DNA from: an uncultured Candidatus Saccharibacteria bacterium
GTDB lineage: Bacteria > Patescibacteriota > Saccharimonadia > Saccharimonadales > Saccharimonadaceae
Direction of reading: 5' to 3'
Assembly: GCA_948288625.1 (NCBI GenBank)
Contig: CAOHYA010000001.1
Span: 496,001 to 560,000, forward strand
Length of the DNA stretch: 64,000 nt
This document shows positions 16,695-23,947 of the stretch, one piece after another (within the stretch, counting starts at the first letter, position 1; each line of letters starts with the position of its first letter). A model generated the notes under the pieces. That model saw only the letters and a program-made list of their open reading frames with translations. It made no database searches and had not been told where the DNA came from. The position numbers and the translations under genes are program-made.

Positions 16695-16723
16695 TTGAAA
16701 AATATAGTAATTTGTGCTATAAT
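16695..16723 (+). promoter_or_regulatory. Sigma-70 type promoter of the TPM/LemA operon
   Basis: TTGAAA (16695-16700) and TATAAT (16718-16723) are separated by 17 bases. Transcription would start near 16730, giving a leader of about 150 bases before the ATG at 16882. Confidence 0.75.
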
Positions 16724-16747
16724 ATACCAGTTATCGTAAGGTAAGAA

Positions 16748-16768
16748 ATGAATTACATAGCACATTAA
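16748..16768 (+). other. Possible 6-codon leader ORF
   Basis: ATG-AAT-TAC-ATA-GCA-CAT-TAA lies near the start of the long leader of the TPM/LemA operon, with AAGG about 6 bases upstream. It may be chance, but its position before a large hairpin resembles leader-peptide arrangements. Confidence 0.3.
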
Positions 16769-16789
16769 AAAGCTGTATGTGAATTAACG

Positions 16790-16844
16790 GTAGTGCTGAG
16801 GCATTTGGACGATATACGCATATCGATAAATGCCTCAGTACTAC
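16790..16844 (+). other. Large leader hairpin before the TPM-domain gene
   Basis: A 17-bp stem with one G-T pair (16790-16806 with 16828-16844) encloses a second small stem, CGATAT with ATATCG. It lies in the 5-prime leader, about 37 bases before the start codon, and could regulate expression or stabilise the mRNA. Confidence 0.7.
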
Positions 16845-16881
16845 TCGACGTCGATTCTAGCGATAGAAGGAAGAAGGTTTC

Positions 16882-18465
16882 ATGCTTTGGGCTCTGCTCA
16901 TTACCGCTGCGGTCGTAGTGGTGACTGGTCTTGCGCTCAAGTTCAGTGTTCCATGGTTTCGTCCCGATACCTATTGGAGCATCACTTGGCGCGAATTTTT
17001 CGCGGGAGTTATCGCAGCAGGCTTGGTAGTCATTCCCTCGGTTTTCGCCGTCGGAACGGCTTTGTCCACCGCCGATGCGCTTACTTACGAGGAATTTTAC
17101 AATGGCGTCGAAACCGATGCGACTGTCGCTGAAGTTGAGTGCCGCGCCGGAACCGAGGGGCAAAGTATTGCCTCTGGGTACAGTAACTGTTCTCACTCGT
17201 ACAACACAGGTAAGTCGTACACGTTCACCGAAACATACACCGTAGAGGTGTCTGATGGATGTGATAGTAACGGCAAGAACTGCAAGTCGCATTTCGAACA
17301 ACGAACTCGCTTGGTCACGGCCTACATCTACAATCCGTACGCCACAAAGGAATACACGTACGCGATCACCGATTCGCTCGGTGGTTCGTACCGCTTCCCC
17401 GAAACGTACGTGAAGGACGGTGAAGGCTATGGTGGTAAGGCGATTCCGAGTACCATTCCACGAGGCGATCCTGCCGAATGGACGAATGCACGGAAAAGAC
17501 TTGACGAGGGTAATCCTCGCCCTGTCACACGGCTGTTCAGGTATGACAACTACATCCTGGCATCGCAAGACGATCTGCTGAAACCGTTCAGCGAGAACGT
17601 CGAGCGCTACCTTGACGAAGGAATCTTGCCTGACCATACCGCCAACATCAAGTCTCAACCTCTTTACGGGTTTAACGACTCGTACGCCGACAAAGTAAGT
17701 TTTGTCGGCGTCGAGGTGAAGGACGAGCAGGCTTGGCAAGAATCATTGATGTCGTTTAACGCGGCGCTCGGCTCTCAGCTTCGAGGCGATTTGCACCTCG
17801 TGCTTATCGATGCTTCGTTGGTAGATTCGGCCACGGATTACGTGAACGCGTTGAAAGCGTATTGGCTCGGTGAAGACTTCGGTCGACGGGCTATCGCCAA
17901 AAACGCAATCGTCGTCGTCGTCGGCGTGCAAGGCACCACGGTTGAGTGGGGCATGGCCTCTACGGGCATGCCGTTCGGGAACGAAGTGATGCTCCAAGGC
18001 ATCGAAAACTTCATGCCCGACACTCCGCTCGAACCGAGCCAGGTAATCGGCAGTCCTCGGACCGTCGTAACGCCTGCTTCAAACGAGCAAGACGAAGATG
18101 AGCTGCGCGTGACCTTGGGTGAAACCCCCGGAGTATTGGAACGGATCGTCTTACAAGACTTCCCGTTCCAACGTGCCTGCATGGAATGTAGCGATGATGA
18201 AGGTGAGATTGGTTATGCTAATCTCGTCGACAAAATCGAGCCTAAGCCATGGCAATGGGCCATCATGATTTCGATCGTGGGGGTGCTTGCGTTGGCGTGG
18301 TGGTTCTGTGCCGGTTTGTTCGACTTGTTCAATTGGCTACCGATTCCAAGCTCATCTCGTCGTTCGTTCGATACGACCGACGAAGATTTTCCCTCTTCTT
18401 ATTTCTCCCAATCCAGCAAGAAGCGGCTTCGCGATAAGCGTAAGTCGTTCCGAAACTTCTCGTAG
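16882..18465 (+). CDS. Membrane protein with TPM-like (TLP18.3/Psb32) domain
   Basis: A 527-residue protein with two N-terminal membrane helices (about 1-18 and 40-60) and one near the C-terminus (about 455-480), followed by a basic Ser/Arg-rich tail. The outer region about 270-380 resembles a TPM domain: LVLIDASLVDSATDYVN, then KNAIVVVVGVQGTTVEWGM. TPM proteins are phosphatase-like or assembly factors of membrane complexes and often neighbour LemA genes, exactly as here. The middle part (about 65-260), with several cysteines, is not recognised. G/C-rich third codon positions, a long structured leader and GAAGG before the start place it in the second expression class. Confidence 0.6.
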   Translation: MLWALLITAAVVVVTGLALKFSVPWFRPDTYWSITWREFFAGVIAAGLVVIPSVFAVGTALSTADALTYEEFYNGVETDATVAEVECRAGTEGQSIASGYSNCSHSYNTGKSYTFTETYTVEVSDGCDSNGKNCKSHFEQRTRLVTAYIYNPYATKEYTYAITDSLGGSYRFPETYVKDGEGYGGKAIPSTIPRGDPAEWTNARKRLDEGNPRPVTRLFRYDNYILASQDDLLKPFSENVERYLDEGILPDHTANIKSQPLYGFNDSYADKVSFVGVEVKDEQAWQESLMSFNAALGSQLRGDLHLVLIDASLVDSATDYVNALKAYWLGEDFGRRAIAKNAIVVVVGVQGTTVEWGMASTGMPFGNEVMLQGIENFMPDTPLEPSQVIGSPRTVVTPASNEQDEDELRVTLGETPGVLERIVLQDFPFQRACMECSDDEGEIGYANLVDKIEPKPWQWAIMISIVGVLALAWWFCAGLFDLFNWLPIPSSSRRSFDTTDEDFPSSYFSQSSKKRLRDKRKSFRNFS

Positions 18466-18477
18466 AAAGGATCCTTC

Positions 18478-19143
18478 ATGGAATGGATCAAGAAGCACAA
18501 AAGCCTCGTCATCATCGTGGCAATCGTTCTGACGGTCATCATCATCGTGCTGATTGCCGTCAGCTACACGTTCTCGGTGCGAAACCAAGGTGAGCGATAC
18601 GAGCAGCGTCTGACGCAGCTCTATGGCGAGTCGGTCAATTCGTTGTCGACCTGTCTCGACCAAGGGCAGGTCGCGGCGCAAGTCACCAAGCAGGAGTTCG
18701 AGTCGATCAAGGAGATCCTCGTCGATGTCGCGGCTGCCCGCTATGTCGACGACGAGGGCGACACCACGGATGCGTCGGAAGTTTTGGGGGGAGGATCACT
18801 CTTCTCCGGTCTTCAGGAGGCCTATCCGCAGATCGATCAGCGAAGCTGGCAGAACCTTCAGACCGTCGTGGTCGGGTGTCGTGACGAATTCCAGGGAGCT
18901 CAGAACCGTGTTTTGAACGAAGCGCGACTCTTCAACGAGTGGCGCGTGAGCGATGACCTGTTCTCTTCCTGGATCAAGCAGAGCTTCCCGTCCAACGAAC
19001 TCAAGGTCGTGACCGCGAACGGTGACACCTTGTACGCCATGTCTGCCTACGACCGGATCACTCGGGTCGTGGCGGTTGACGATGCCAACGAGGCATTCGA
19101 AAGTGGCGAGCTCGGTGAACAGGATCTGTTCGGCGAGGAGTAA
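18478..19143 (+). CDS. LemA-like membrane protein
   Basis: A 221-residue protein with one N-terminal membrane helix (LVIIVAIVLTVIIIVLIAVSY split over residues 9-30) followed by a long helical outer domain. The pattern of paired helices, the conserved-type segment NRVLNEARLFNEW and the closing SFPSNELKVV match LemA proteins, which have an N-terminal anchor and a YN...FPSN motif. It is 12 bases after the TPM-domain gene with AAAGGA 6 bases before the ATG. LemA and TPM proteins are frequent partners, which supports both calls. The molecular function of LemA is not established. The acidic tail is lineage-specific. Confidence 0.65.
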   Translation: MEWIKKHKSLVIIVAIVLTVIIIVLIAVSYTFSVRNQGERYEQRLTQLYGESVNSLSTCLDQGQVAAQVTKQEFESIKEILVDVAAARYVDDEGDTTDASEVLGGGSLFSGLQEAYPQIDQRSWQNLQTVVVGCRDEFQGAQNRVLNEARLFNEWRVSDDLFSSWIKQSFPSNELKVVTANGDTLYAMSAYDRITRVVAVDDANEAFESGELGEQDLFGEE

Positions 19144-19189
19144 TTCACACACAGCGCAGCACGTAGCCACGTAGGTGGCGGCGTGCACA

Positions 19190-19229
19190 CCTGCGGAGGA
19201 ATGAGTAGTTACTACTCTTCCTCCGCAGG
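19190..19229 (+). terminator. Strong hairpin after the TPM/LemA operon
   Basis: A 12-bp GC-rich stem (CCTGCGGAGGAA with TTCCTCCGCAGG) continues, past one bulged T, with GAGTAG/CTACTC and a 3-base loop. It starts 47 bases after the LemA-like stop. No U-tract follows, so it may act mainly as a 3-prime stabiliser. Confidence 0.7.
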
Positions 19230-19386
19230 ATGCGTATCCGGAAATATATTTAGTTCCGCTGATGAGTCGTTAACGACGAAATATGCACTGTTATCCACAT
19301 AATCAACAGATACGGCTACCGAACTGTTGTCAAAAATGTTTATGTTGCCGAAGTAGATAGCAACTTAATATTTTAACTACTAAACA
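19230..19386. other. Intergenic stretch with palindrome and one DnaA-box match
   Basis: Between the LemA operon hairpin and the rplL terminator I find no convincing gene. It holds the perfect 12-bp palindrome GTCGTTAACGAC at 19266-19277 and one perfect TTATCCACA at 19291-19299. A single box is not an origin. Confidence 0.4.
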
Positions 19387-19415
19387 AAAATACCTCTCGT
19401 GACGAGAGGTATTTT
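19387..19415 (-). terminator. Rho-independent terminator of rplJ-rplL
   Basis: A 13-bp stem (AAAATACCTCTCG with CGAGAGGTATTTT) with a TGA loop, followed on the minus strand by TTTTGTTT. It lies 26 bases after the rplL stop. Confidence 0.88.
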
Positions 19416-19441
19416 GCACTTACGAAACGACCGAATAAAAA

Positions 19442-19819
19442 TTAGTTAAGCTCGACTGAAGCGCCAGCTTCTTCGAGGGTTTTCTTTGCAGCTTCAGCTT
19501 CTTCCGTAGGAACTTTTTCCTTGACAGTTGAAGGCACGCCGTCAACGATAGCTTTTGCTTCACCAAGGCCAAGACCAGTGATGTCTTTAACAGCCTTAAT
19601 AACAGCAACTTTTTGCGCACCAGCATCCTTAAGGGTGATGGTCCAGTCAGACTTAGCGTCTTCTGCGGGCGCAGCTTCAGCGGCAGGTCCGGCAACAGCT
19701 ACGGCAGCAGCTGCTGGTTCGATGTTGTATTCATCTTTTAGGATTGTCTTGAGTTCGTTCACTTCAAGAACAGTAAGACCAACGAGGGTCTCAGCGAATT
19801 TCTTTAAATCAGTAGCCAT
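19442..19819 (-). CDS. rplL: Ribosomal protein L7/L12
   Basis: A 125-residue stalk protein. The N-terminal dimerisation helix region [20 protein letters not shown], an Ala/Pro-rich hinge (about 36-55) and the factor-binding C-terminal domain [20 protein letters not shown] are all standard. It recruits translation factors to the ribosome as dimers on L10. AGGAGT stands 6 bases before the ATG. It follows rplJ by 62 bases in the same direction, as in most bacteria, and ends at a good terminator. No rpoB follows: the next genes are on the other strand. Confidence 0.98.
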   Translation of the reverse strand: MATDLKKFAETLVGLTVLEVNELKTILKDEYNIEPAAAAVAVAGPAAEAAPAEDAKSDWTITLKDAGAQKVAVIKAVKDITGLGLGEAKAIVDGVPSTVKEKVPTEEAEAAKKTLEEAGASVELN

Positions 19820-19881
19820 AATGGACTCCTATCAAATTTAGTGTAGTAATGGGTGGGGTTTGACGCCCGTTTTTTCAAAAA

Positions 19882-20406
19882 TTAACTGGTTGCCTTAGCT
19901 TCAACACCATCCAGTAACGCGTGCAAGTTGCCCGAAAGCGCGTTGGTAACGTCGTGAACAGGAGAAAGCAGTTGAGCAATAACTTCTGCGATGAGCTGAC
20001 TCTTGCTTGGAAGTGACGCGAGGGCTTTTACTTCGTCAGCGCTTAACAAAGCACCTTCGCCAGAAAAACCACCGGCAATCGCCAAAGCGTTGTGTGTCTT
20101 AGCAAAGTCGTTCAAAACTTTAGCAGGGGCAACTTCGTCTTCGGCACTTGTAGCATAGAGTAACTGACCGGTAAGGCCGGACGTATCGACATCTTTGTAC
20201 GTAGGGTTGTCAGCCAAAGCGACGCGAACCAAACGGTTCTTGATAACTCGGATAACGACACCATTCTCGCGTGCGTTCGCACGGAGTACTTGAATGTCAG
20301 CAACGCTTAAGCCTTGGTAGGCAGCAAAGACAGTCGTCTTTGAGTCTGCCAGCAGTTGGCTCATATCAGCAACCAATTCGTTCTTTTTATCGCGACTAAT
20401 TGCCAT
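19882..20406 (-). CDS. rplJ: Ribosomal protein L10
   Basis: A 174-residue protein with the L10 pattern: AISRDKKNELVADMSQLLA, the tRNA-stalk domain with VIRVIKNRLVRVALAD, and a C-terminal helix (VIAQLLSPVHDVTNALSG) that carries L7/L12 dimers. It anchors the stalk to 23S rRNA. AAGGAG lies 8 bases before the ATG. Its leader of about 150 bases contains a terminator-type hairpin, consistent with feedback control by L10-L12 as in other bacteria. It is separated from rplA, its usual neighbour, by about 5.7 kb. Confidence 0.98.
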   Translation of the reverse strand: MAISRDKKNELVADMSQLLADSKTTVFAAYQGLSVADIQVLRANARENGVVIRVIKNRLVRVALADNPTYKDVDTSGLTGQLLYATSAEDEVAPAKVLNDFAKTHNALAIAGGFSGEGALLSADEVKALASLPSKSQLIAEVIAQLLSPVHDVTNALSGNLHALLDGVEAKATS

Positions 20407-20560
20407 AAAAATCTCCTTGGTTAATATATTCGGTCGAATTGTTAAGTAACGACAATTGGCGACTAAGGCTTAGAAACTAAAAAGTCTTTGGACCTCGCAT
20501 CGCCAAAGACTGAATAGAAAATGTATGTTTTACATTGTCCTCGGTAGCAAATTAAGCGTT
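20407..20560 (-). ncRNA. Putative L10-type ribosomal protein leader with attenuator
   Basis: The predicted transcript from the promoter at 20567-20572 has a leader of about 150 bases before rplJ. Within it a 9-bp stem (20483-20491 with 20503-20511; AGTCTTTGG/CCAAAGACT) is followed on the minus strand by TTTTTAGTTT, a textbook intrinsic terminator. rplJ-rplL operons in many bacteria are controlled by L10 binding to such a leader. I did not verify the L10 kink-turn motif. Confidence 0.6.
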
Positions 20561-20566
20561 AGATTC

Positions 20567-20572
20567 AGTATA
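20567..20572 (-). promoter_or_regulatory. -10 box of the rplJ-rplL promoter
   Basis: TATACT on the minus strand; the -35 region (AAGACA at 20590-20595) is only a partial match. Starts the leader that carries the attenuator hairpin. Confidence 0.55.
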
Positions 20573-20668
20573 GAAGCTGTGGCGGCTACTGTCTTTGGTA
20601 TGTCGAGAGTAAGTATATATAACTGGGGTGGATTTGTCAACACTCTTGTGCTCAAGCTCAATCGTAAC

Positions 20669-20697
20669 TTGCTTGAAGTAGGCATATACTGTATAAT
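20669..20697 (+). promoter_or_regulatory. Sigma-70 type promoter of the 59-codon gene
   Basis: TTGCTT (20669-20674) and TATAAT (20692-20697) are separated by 17 bases. A small hairpin TGTTG-TTAG-CAACA follows in the leader. Confidence 0.7.
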
Positions 20698-20745
20698 ATA
20701 TATTTGTTGTTAGCAACACCGCTAGCACTGACTTGAGGAGTAGAC

Positions 20746-20925
20746 ATGGCAGATTCTCAGCCCGCCAGCGAACAGGACGCGTCGAGGACGACACGTTCGG
20801 CTGCAGCGAGTGAAGGCCGACGCGGCTTCGAACCCGACCCGCTACGCGGAGGACGGCAGAACCCGAACCGTCCGGAGGGCCACTGGACGAACCTGCCAAC
20901 CGACCCCTTGCGTGGGAGCGTGTAG
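20746..20925 (+). CDS. Small basic protein of unknown function (59 residues)
   Basis: Read directly from the sequence: ATG at 20746, TAG at 20923-20925, 59 residues. AGGAG lies 5 bases before the ATG, a good promoter is upstream and a strong hairpin is downstream, so it is very probably expressed. The protein is polar, Arg- and Pro-rich, likely disordered, and contains the repeated tetrapeptide DPLRG twice (in FEPDPLRGG and PTDPLRGSV). By hand count 41 of 59 third codon positions are G or C. No membrane segment. I do not recognise a family. It stands alone between the rplJ promoter and the next gene. Confidence 0.7.
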   Translation: MADSQPASEQDASRTTRSAAASEGRRGFEPDPLRGGRQNPNRPEGHWTNLPTDPLRGSV

Positions 20926-20957
20926 GTAGTTCAGTAATACGAGCTGCTTAGTGCCGT

Positions 20958-20996
20958 GGGGCGATCATTTTCATGTTATTGGAATGTGATCGCCCC
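20958..20996 (+). terminator. Hairpin after the 59-codon gene
   Basis: A perfect 10-bp stem GGGGCGATCA with TGATCGCCCC and a 19-base loop, 32 bases after the stop. No U-tract follows. Confidence 0.6.
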
Positions 20997-21031
20997 AAGG
21001 GCACGATCTAGCGTTGGCTCCTCGTCACCTA

Positions 21032-21048
21032 CCCCGCCTCGTGCGGGG
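21032..21048 (+). terminator. Short GC-rich terminator
   Basis: CCCCGC with GCGGGG (21032-21037 and 21043-21048) and a 5-base loop, followed by TTTAACTTT. It probably completes termination after the 59-codon gene and insulates the next promoter. Confidence 0.65.
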
Positions 21049-21079
21049 TTTAACTTTAGACAAAACATTTAATCAGTGG

Positions 21080-21085
21080 TATAAT
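21080..21085 (+). promoter_or_regulatory. -10 box of the 21101-22156 gene
   Basis: TATAAT with 15 bases to the ATG at 21101, giving a leader of only about 8 bases and no room for a good ribosome site. Confidence 0.6.
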
Positions 21086-21100
21086 ATTTTACGATTAGCT

Positions 21101-22156
21101 ATGGAAGAAAAGATAGAGTTACTTGGTGGGAACCAAGATACACGTAAAAGTGTTGAATCGTTCGATTTCAACGCTTTTTTCTTGAGAATCAAAGAACTTC
21201 CGTCTGGAGAGCCGATGACATACGGGGCTACTCCGCTCGACCGTATGACAACGCTTCAACAGCAACTTGAGTTGGCGGTGAACTTACAAGAACTTACCTA
21301 CCGTGATATTCCTGACGACGTTCCTTTGGAAATTATCGATTACGTTCATAGTACCTTTCTTGCTCGTTTCCATAGTCGAGGTGAGGCGAACGAAGAAAAT
21401 TATATCACCGCCTTATATACCGGTGAAGAATATGACGCGCGAGTACAAGAGATGTTCGTTCGTGGTGAGCAAGCGCTTGCTTCTCCTGGTGAGTTGCTGT
21501 TGATTCGTCACTTGAAAGGTATTCGTAGTATCGAACTTGCCTGCCTCACTCACCCTTACGGTGAAAGAATCGATCCGCTACTTCCACAAATGCGCCATAC
21601 CGTGCGTCAACACGTCGAGAGTCTTGAGGGTGATTACTACGATGACCCGCCTACCCGTTATCGTGTAAAAGAAATTGTCGGCTATGCGCCAGGCGAAGAG
21701 CGATTTGACAAGGCGTTGCTCATGACTCGTAAGCGTATCCTGGGCAGCATGCCTGACGGTACTATAATCCGTGAACGGTCCTCATTCGTGCTTCGTCTTG
21801 ATGAGGCTTCTCCTTTTACCGAACATGAAAGGCTGATGCTTTCGAGCGTTGATTTAACGAAGCCCGGTTGGCAAGACGACTTGGTAAAAGCGGCAAGTCT
21901 CGACCAAGTAGCGGCGACATTGCTGGAAATGGACGAATACTCACTTGCCATTCCTATTTCGACGACTATATATGCCTACAACCCTGAGACGGCCGCCCTT
22001 GTCGAGGAGCGCGACGTACTTAAACGCAAGAAAAAACGAATTGATTTCGCTACCCACTATCCCTATTTTGGGGCAACTTTTCCCGAATTCAAAGACAAAG
22101 TCGTGAGAGACCAAGACGGGATGTATTATGTGGGGCCAATCGAACAGGATGATTAA
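21101..22156 (+). CDS. Hypothetical protein, 351 residues
   Basis: I do not recognise this soluble, mostly helical protein (MEEKIELLGGNQDTRKSVE...). It has no signal peptide, membrane helix or obvious catalytic motif. A two-residue rich stretch, RDVLKRKKKRIDFATHYPYF, near the C-terminus is basic then aromatic. The ATG at 21101 is chosen because TATAAT lies 15 bases upstream; an upstream start in frame would place the promoter and a terminator hairpin inside the gene. Its end overlaps the convergent tmk gene by 4 bases. Confidence 0.8.
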   Translation: MEEKIELLGGNQDTRKSVESFDFNAFFLRIKELPSGEPMTYGATPLDRMTTLQQQLELAVNLQELTYRDIPDDVPLEIIDYVHSTFLARFHSRGEANEENYITALYTGEEYDARVQEMFVRGEQALASPGELLLIRHLKGIRSIELACLTHPYGERIDPLLPQMRHTVRQHVESLEGDYYDDPPTRYRVKEIVGYAPGEERFDKALLMTRKRILGSMPDGTIIRERSSFVLRLDEASPFTEHERLMLSSVDLTKPGWQDDLVKAASLDQVAATLLEMDEYSLAIPISTTIYAYNPETAALVEERDVLKRKKKRIDFATHYPYFGATFPEFKDKVVRDQDGMYYVGPIEQDD

Positions 22157-22836
22157 GCATCAATCTCAGTAATTAATGGTTCGGCTTTGCGCAGCACTCT
22201 TCCAAATACGGTAGTTTTAGAACCTTGAGCATTGATAAGTTGGACACCGCTTTCTTTAGCAAATTGTACATACCCTGATTGCATTGATGATTGGAACTCG
22301 GCCGGTTTAGATTCGAATGTATCCTTTTCGACATTCGTATCGAGTCGGCCAATCAATCGCTTTCTTCGCTCGCGTTCTTTTTTGATGGCGAATATTGCTA
22401 CGAAATTTGGTGTCATGTAGGCGTCGCCTAAGTTTTGTCGCGTGTAATCTTCGATGACATCAATCGGAATACCTTCTCCGTAGCCTTGATAAGCAACACT
22501 CGAAAACCAGTTTCGTGCGCAGATCACATGGATTCCATTATCGAGCGCAGGCTGTATAAGTTCCTCATTCAAAGAAACACGTGCTTCCGTAAACCACTCA
22601 AGATTTTCCCACGCTGTCCGGGCGATAGTTCTATCTTTAATTTTTCTTCTTAATTCATTGGCTCGCGGTGTGCCGCCTGGTTCTTGCAACGGTTCATCTC
22701 GACCGGTTTCCTCATTAAAAACATGCAAGGTATCGTGGCCGAGTGAACGAATGTAGCTATCGAGCATCATGGCCTGAGTCGTTTTGCCAGTTCCGTCTCC
22801 ACCTTCCAGTACGATATATTTTCCACGCTCTGCCAT
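22153..22836 (-). CDS. tmk: Thymidylate kinase
   Basis: A 227-residue P-loop kinase that phosphorylates dTMP to dTDP. The P-loop is LEGGDGTGKTTQ (12-20), the substrate segment EPGGTPRANELR lies near 52, and an Arg-rich lid (KKERERRKRLIGRLD) near 155. The DR-Y/H motif of the family is altered to CARNWFSSVAYQG, so the general acid/base Asp position reads Ala. It begins 1 base after the dCTP deaminase-like gene ends, in one operon downstream of thyX. Together these genes would convert dCTP or dUTP to dTDP. Confidence 0.9.
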   Translation of the reverse strand: MAERGKYIVLEGGDGTGKTTQAMMLDSYIRSLGHDTLHVFNEETGRDEPLQEPGGTPRANELRRKIKDRTIARTAWENLEWFTEARVSLNEELIQPALDNGIHVICARNWFSSVAYQGYGEGIPIDVIEDYTRQNLGDAYMTPNFVAIFAIKKERERRKRLIGRLDTNVEKDTFESKPAEFQSSMQSGYVQFAKESGVQLINAQGSKTTVFGRVLRKAEPLITEIDA

Positions 22837-22837
22837 G

Positions 22838-23800
22838 TTATGCCGCCAACATATCTAATTGTTGTTTTCTGTATGCGTTCAAATCGGCTACATCCTTAAA
22901 TGCTTGCGGCTTCATACTATCTTCTCGCCAGTCAGCTTCAAGTTGTGCGAAGTGGTCCGAACTAACCGTCTGATACTTGCCCGTCGCTTTGGCGTATTCG
23001 GTCGCAACTGAACCGGTCGCCGAAAATACGATCTGTGCAATACGGTAATAAAGTGGTAACGGCACATACTCGCGCTCATTCAGGTTATTCACTTCCATCG
23101 TCCAGCGATTAATATATCCCGGATCGCCCCAACCAGCACAAAAACAACTGGCTACACCCATACGTCCTGTAGTGCTGCGTGATTGCATGCTGGTTGTTCC
23201 GGGTGGCCGTATCCCGATAAATTCATGCGTATGAGCCAAGATACGTTCGTTCGGCCGAAGAAGGATAAGTGGGTGTTCATCATCAATGTTTTGCAAATTC
23301 TCATGGTTTTCAAAAAGTTCAAGTTGTCGCTTTTGTTCACGCGAAGTTAAATCTTCATTGGCCATAATTTCGCTAAACACTTTTTCGATGACATATCTAA
23401 AGGGCTTGGCTTTCAGGGGCTCTCCGAAATATCGGTTCACATCTTCTTGATCGAAGGGATTGAATATGCCCGATACATTCCGAGCGTCTCCGGCAAGGTA
23501 GAAGTTTTCTCCAAGCCGTACGTCGATGCTTGAGCCATTCACTTTGGTCGGACGCGGTTCACAAACGACATGGCCGAGCTCAAGGGCAACTTCTAGCTCA
23601 CGATCGCTATAAATACCGCTCCCCATGACGCGGTCTTTATATACTTTGACTGGTGCATCGTTTAGGTCAAGGTCAGAAGCGACAAGAAAATCGTCAAAAG
23701 ATTTGCCAAAGTTATTTTCAATGCGAAATACGTCGTTCCCCGCAACTGTATCTATCTTTACGCTCTGCGCATACCCTTCGAACTTACTGAGTGAATCCAT
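22838..23800 (-). CDS. dCTP deaminase / dUTPase superfamily protein
   Basis: A 320-residue protein, longer than the usual 190. The Dcd core is clear: NGSSIDVRLGENFYL (near 88), RILAHTHEFIGI (near 186), SRSTTGRMGVAS (near 208), GWGDPGYINRWTMEVNNL (near 223), with the catalytic-type Glu in TMEV, and a C-terminal swinging segment. The first 70 residues are not recognised. The family deaminates dCTP and/or hydrolyses dUTP, yielding dUMP for thymidylate synthase. It lies between thyX and tmk, which supports a nucleotide role. GAGG precedes the ATG. A bifunctional dCTP to dUMP activity is possible but unproven. Confidence 0.85.
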   Translation of the reverse strand: MDSLSKFEGYAQSVKIDTVAGNDVFRIENNFGKSFDDFLVASDLDLNDAPVKVYKDRVMGSGIYSDRELEVALELGHVVCEPRPTKVNGSSIDVRLGENFYLAGDARNVSGIFNPFDQEDVNRYFGEPLKAKPFRYVIEKVFSEIMANEDLTSREQKRQLELFENHENLQNIDDEHPLILLRPNERILAHTHEFIGIRPPGTTSMQSRSTTGRMGVASCFCAGWGDPGYINRWTMEVNNLNEREYVPLPLYYRIAQIVFSATGSVATEYAKATGKYQTVSSDHFAQLEADWREDSMKPQAFKDVADLNAYRKQQLDMLAA

Positions 23801-23898
23801 ATACCTCTACCCTTAAATGATTGTGCCCACCCAATTTCTTTACTGAAATAATAATGACACACTTTTTTTACGGAAACAAATAAAAAGAGACCCGATGC

Positions 23899-23936
23899 GG
23901 CCGACCTCGGAACTCGTACGTTCCAATAGGTCGGCC
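23899..23936 (-). terminator. Hairpin downstream of thyX
   Basis: GGCCGACCT pairs with AGGTCGGCC and an inner stem GGAAC/GTTCC stacks above it. It starts 11 bases after the thyX stop. About 10 bases further on the minus strand reads TCTTTTTATTTG, so termination before the next gene is plausible. Confidence 0.7.
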
Positions 23937-23947
23937 ACATCTGAGTC

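Noticed and set aside
19291..19299. Perfect DnaA box TTATCCACA, and a TTTTCCACA at 25072-25080
   Set aside because: Only single, isolated matches; no cluster, no AT-rich unwinding element and no dnaA or dnaN nearby. A 9-base match is expected by chance in a window of this size or slightly larger.
19201..19299. 33-codon ORF starting inside the hairpin after the LemA-like gene
   Set aside because: The only purine-rich site directly abuts the ATG, leaving no spacing, and it is buried in the hairpin stem.
20525..20713. 62-residue ORF on the plus strand over the rplJ leader
   Set aside because: It overlaps the rplJ promoter and leader and the promoter of the 59-residue gene, and lacks a ribosome site.
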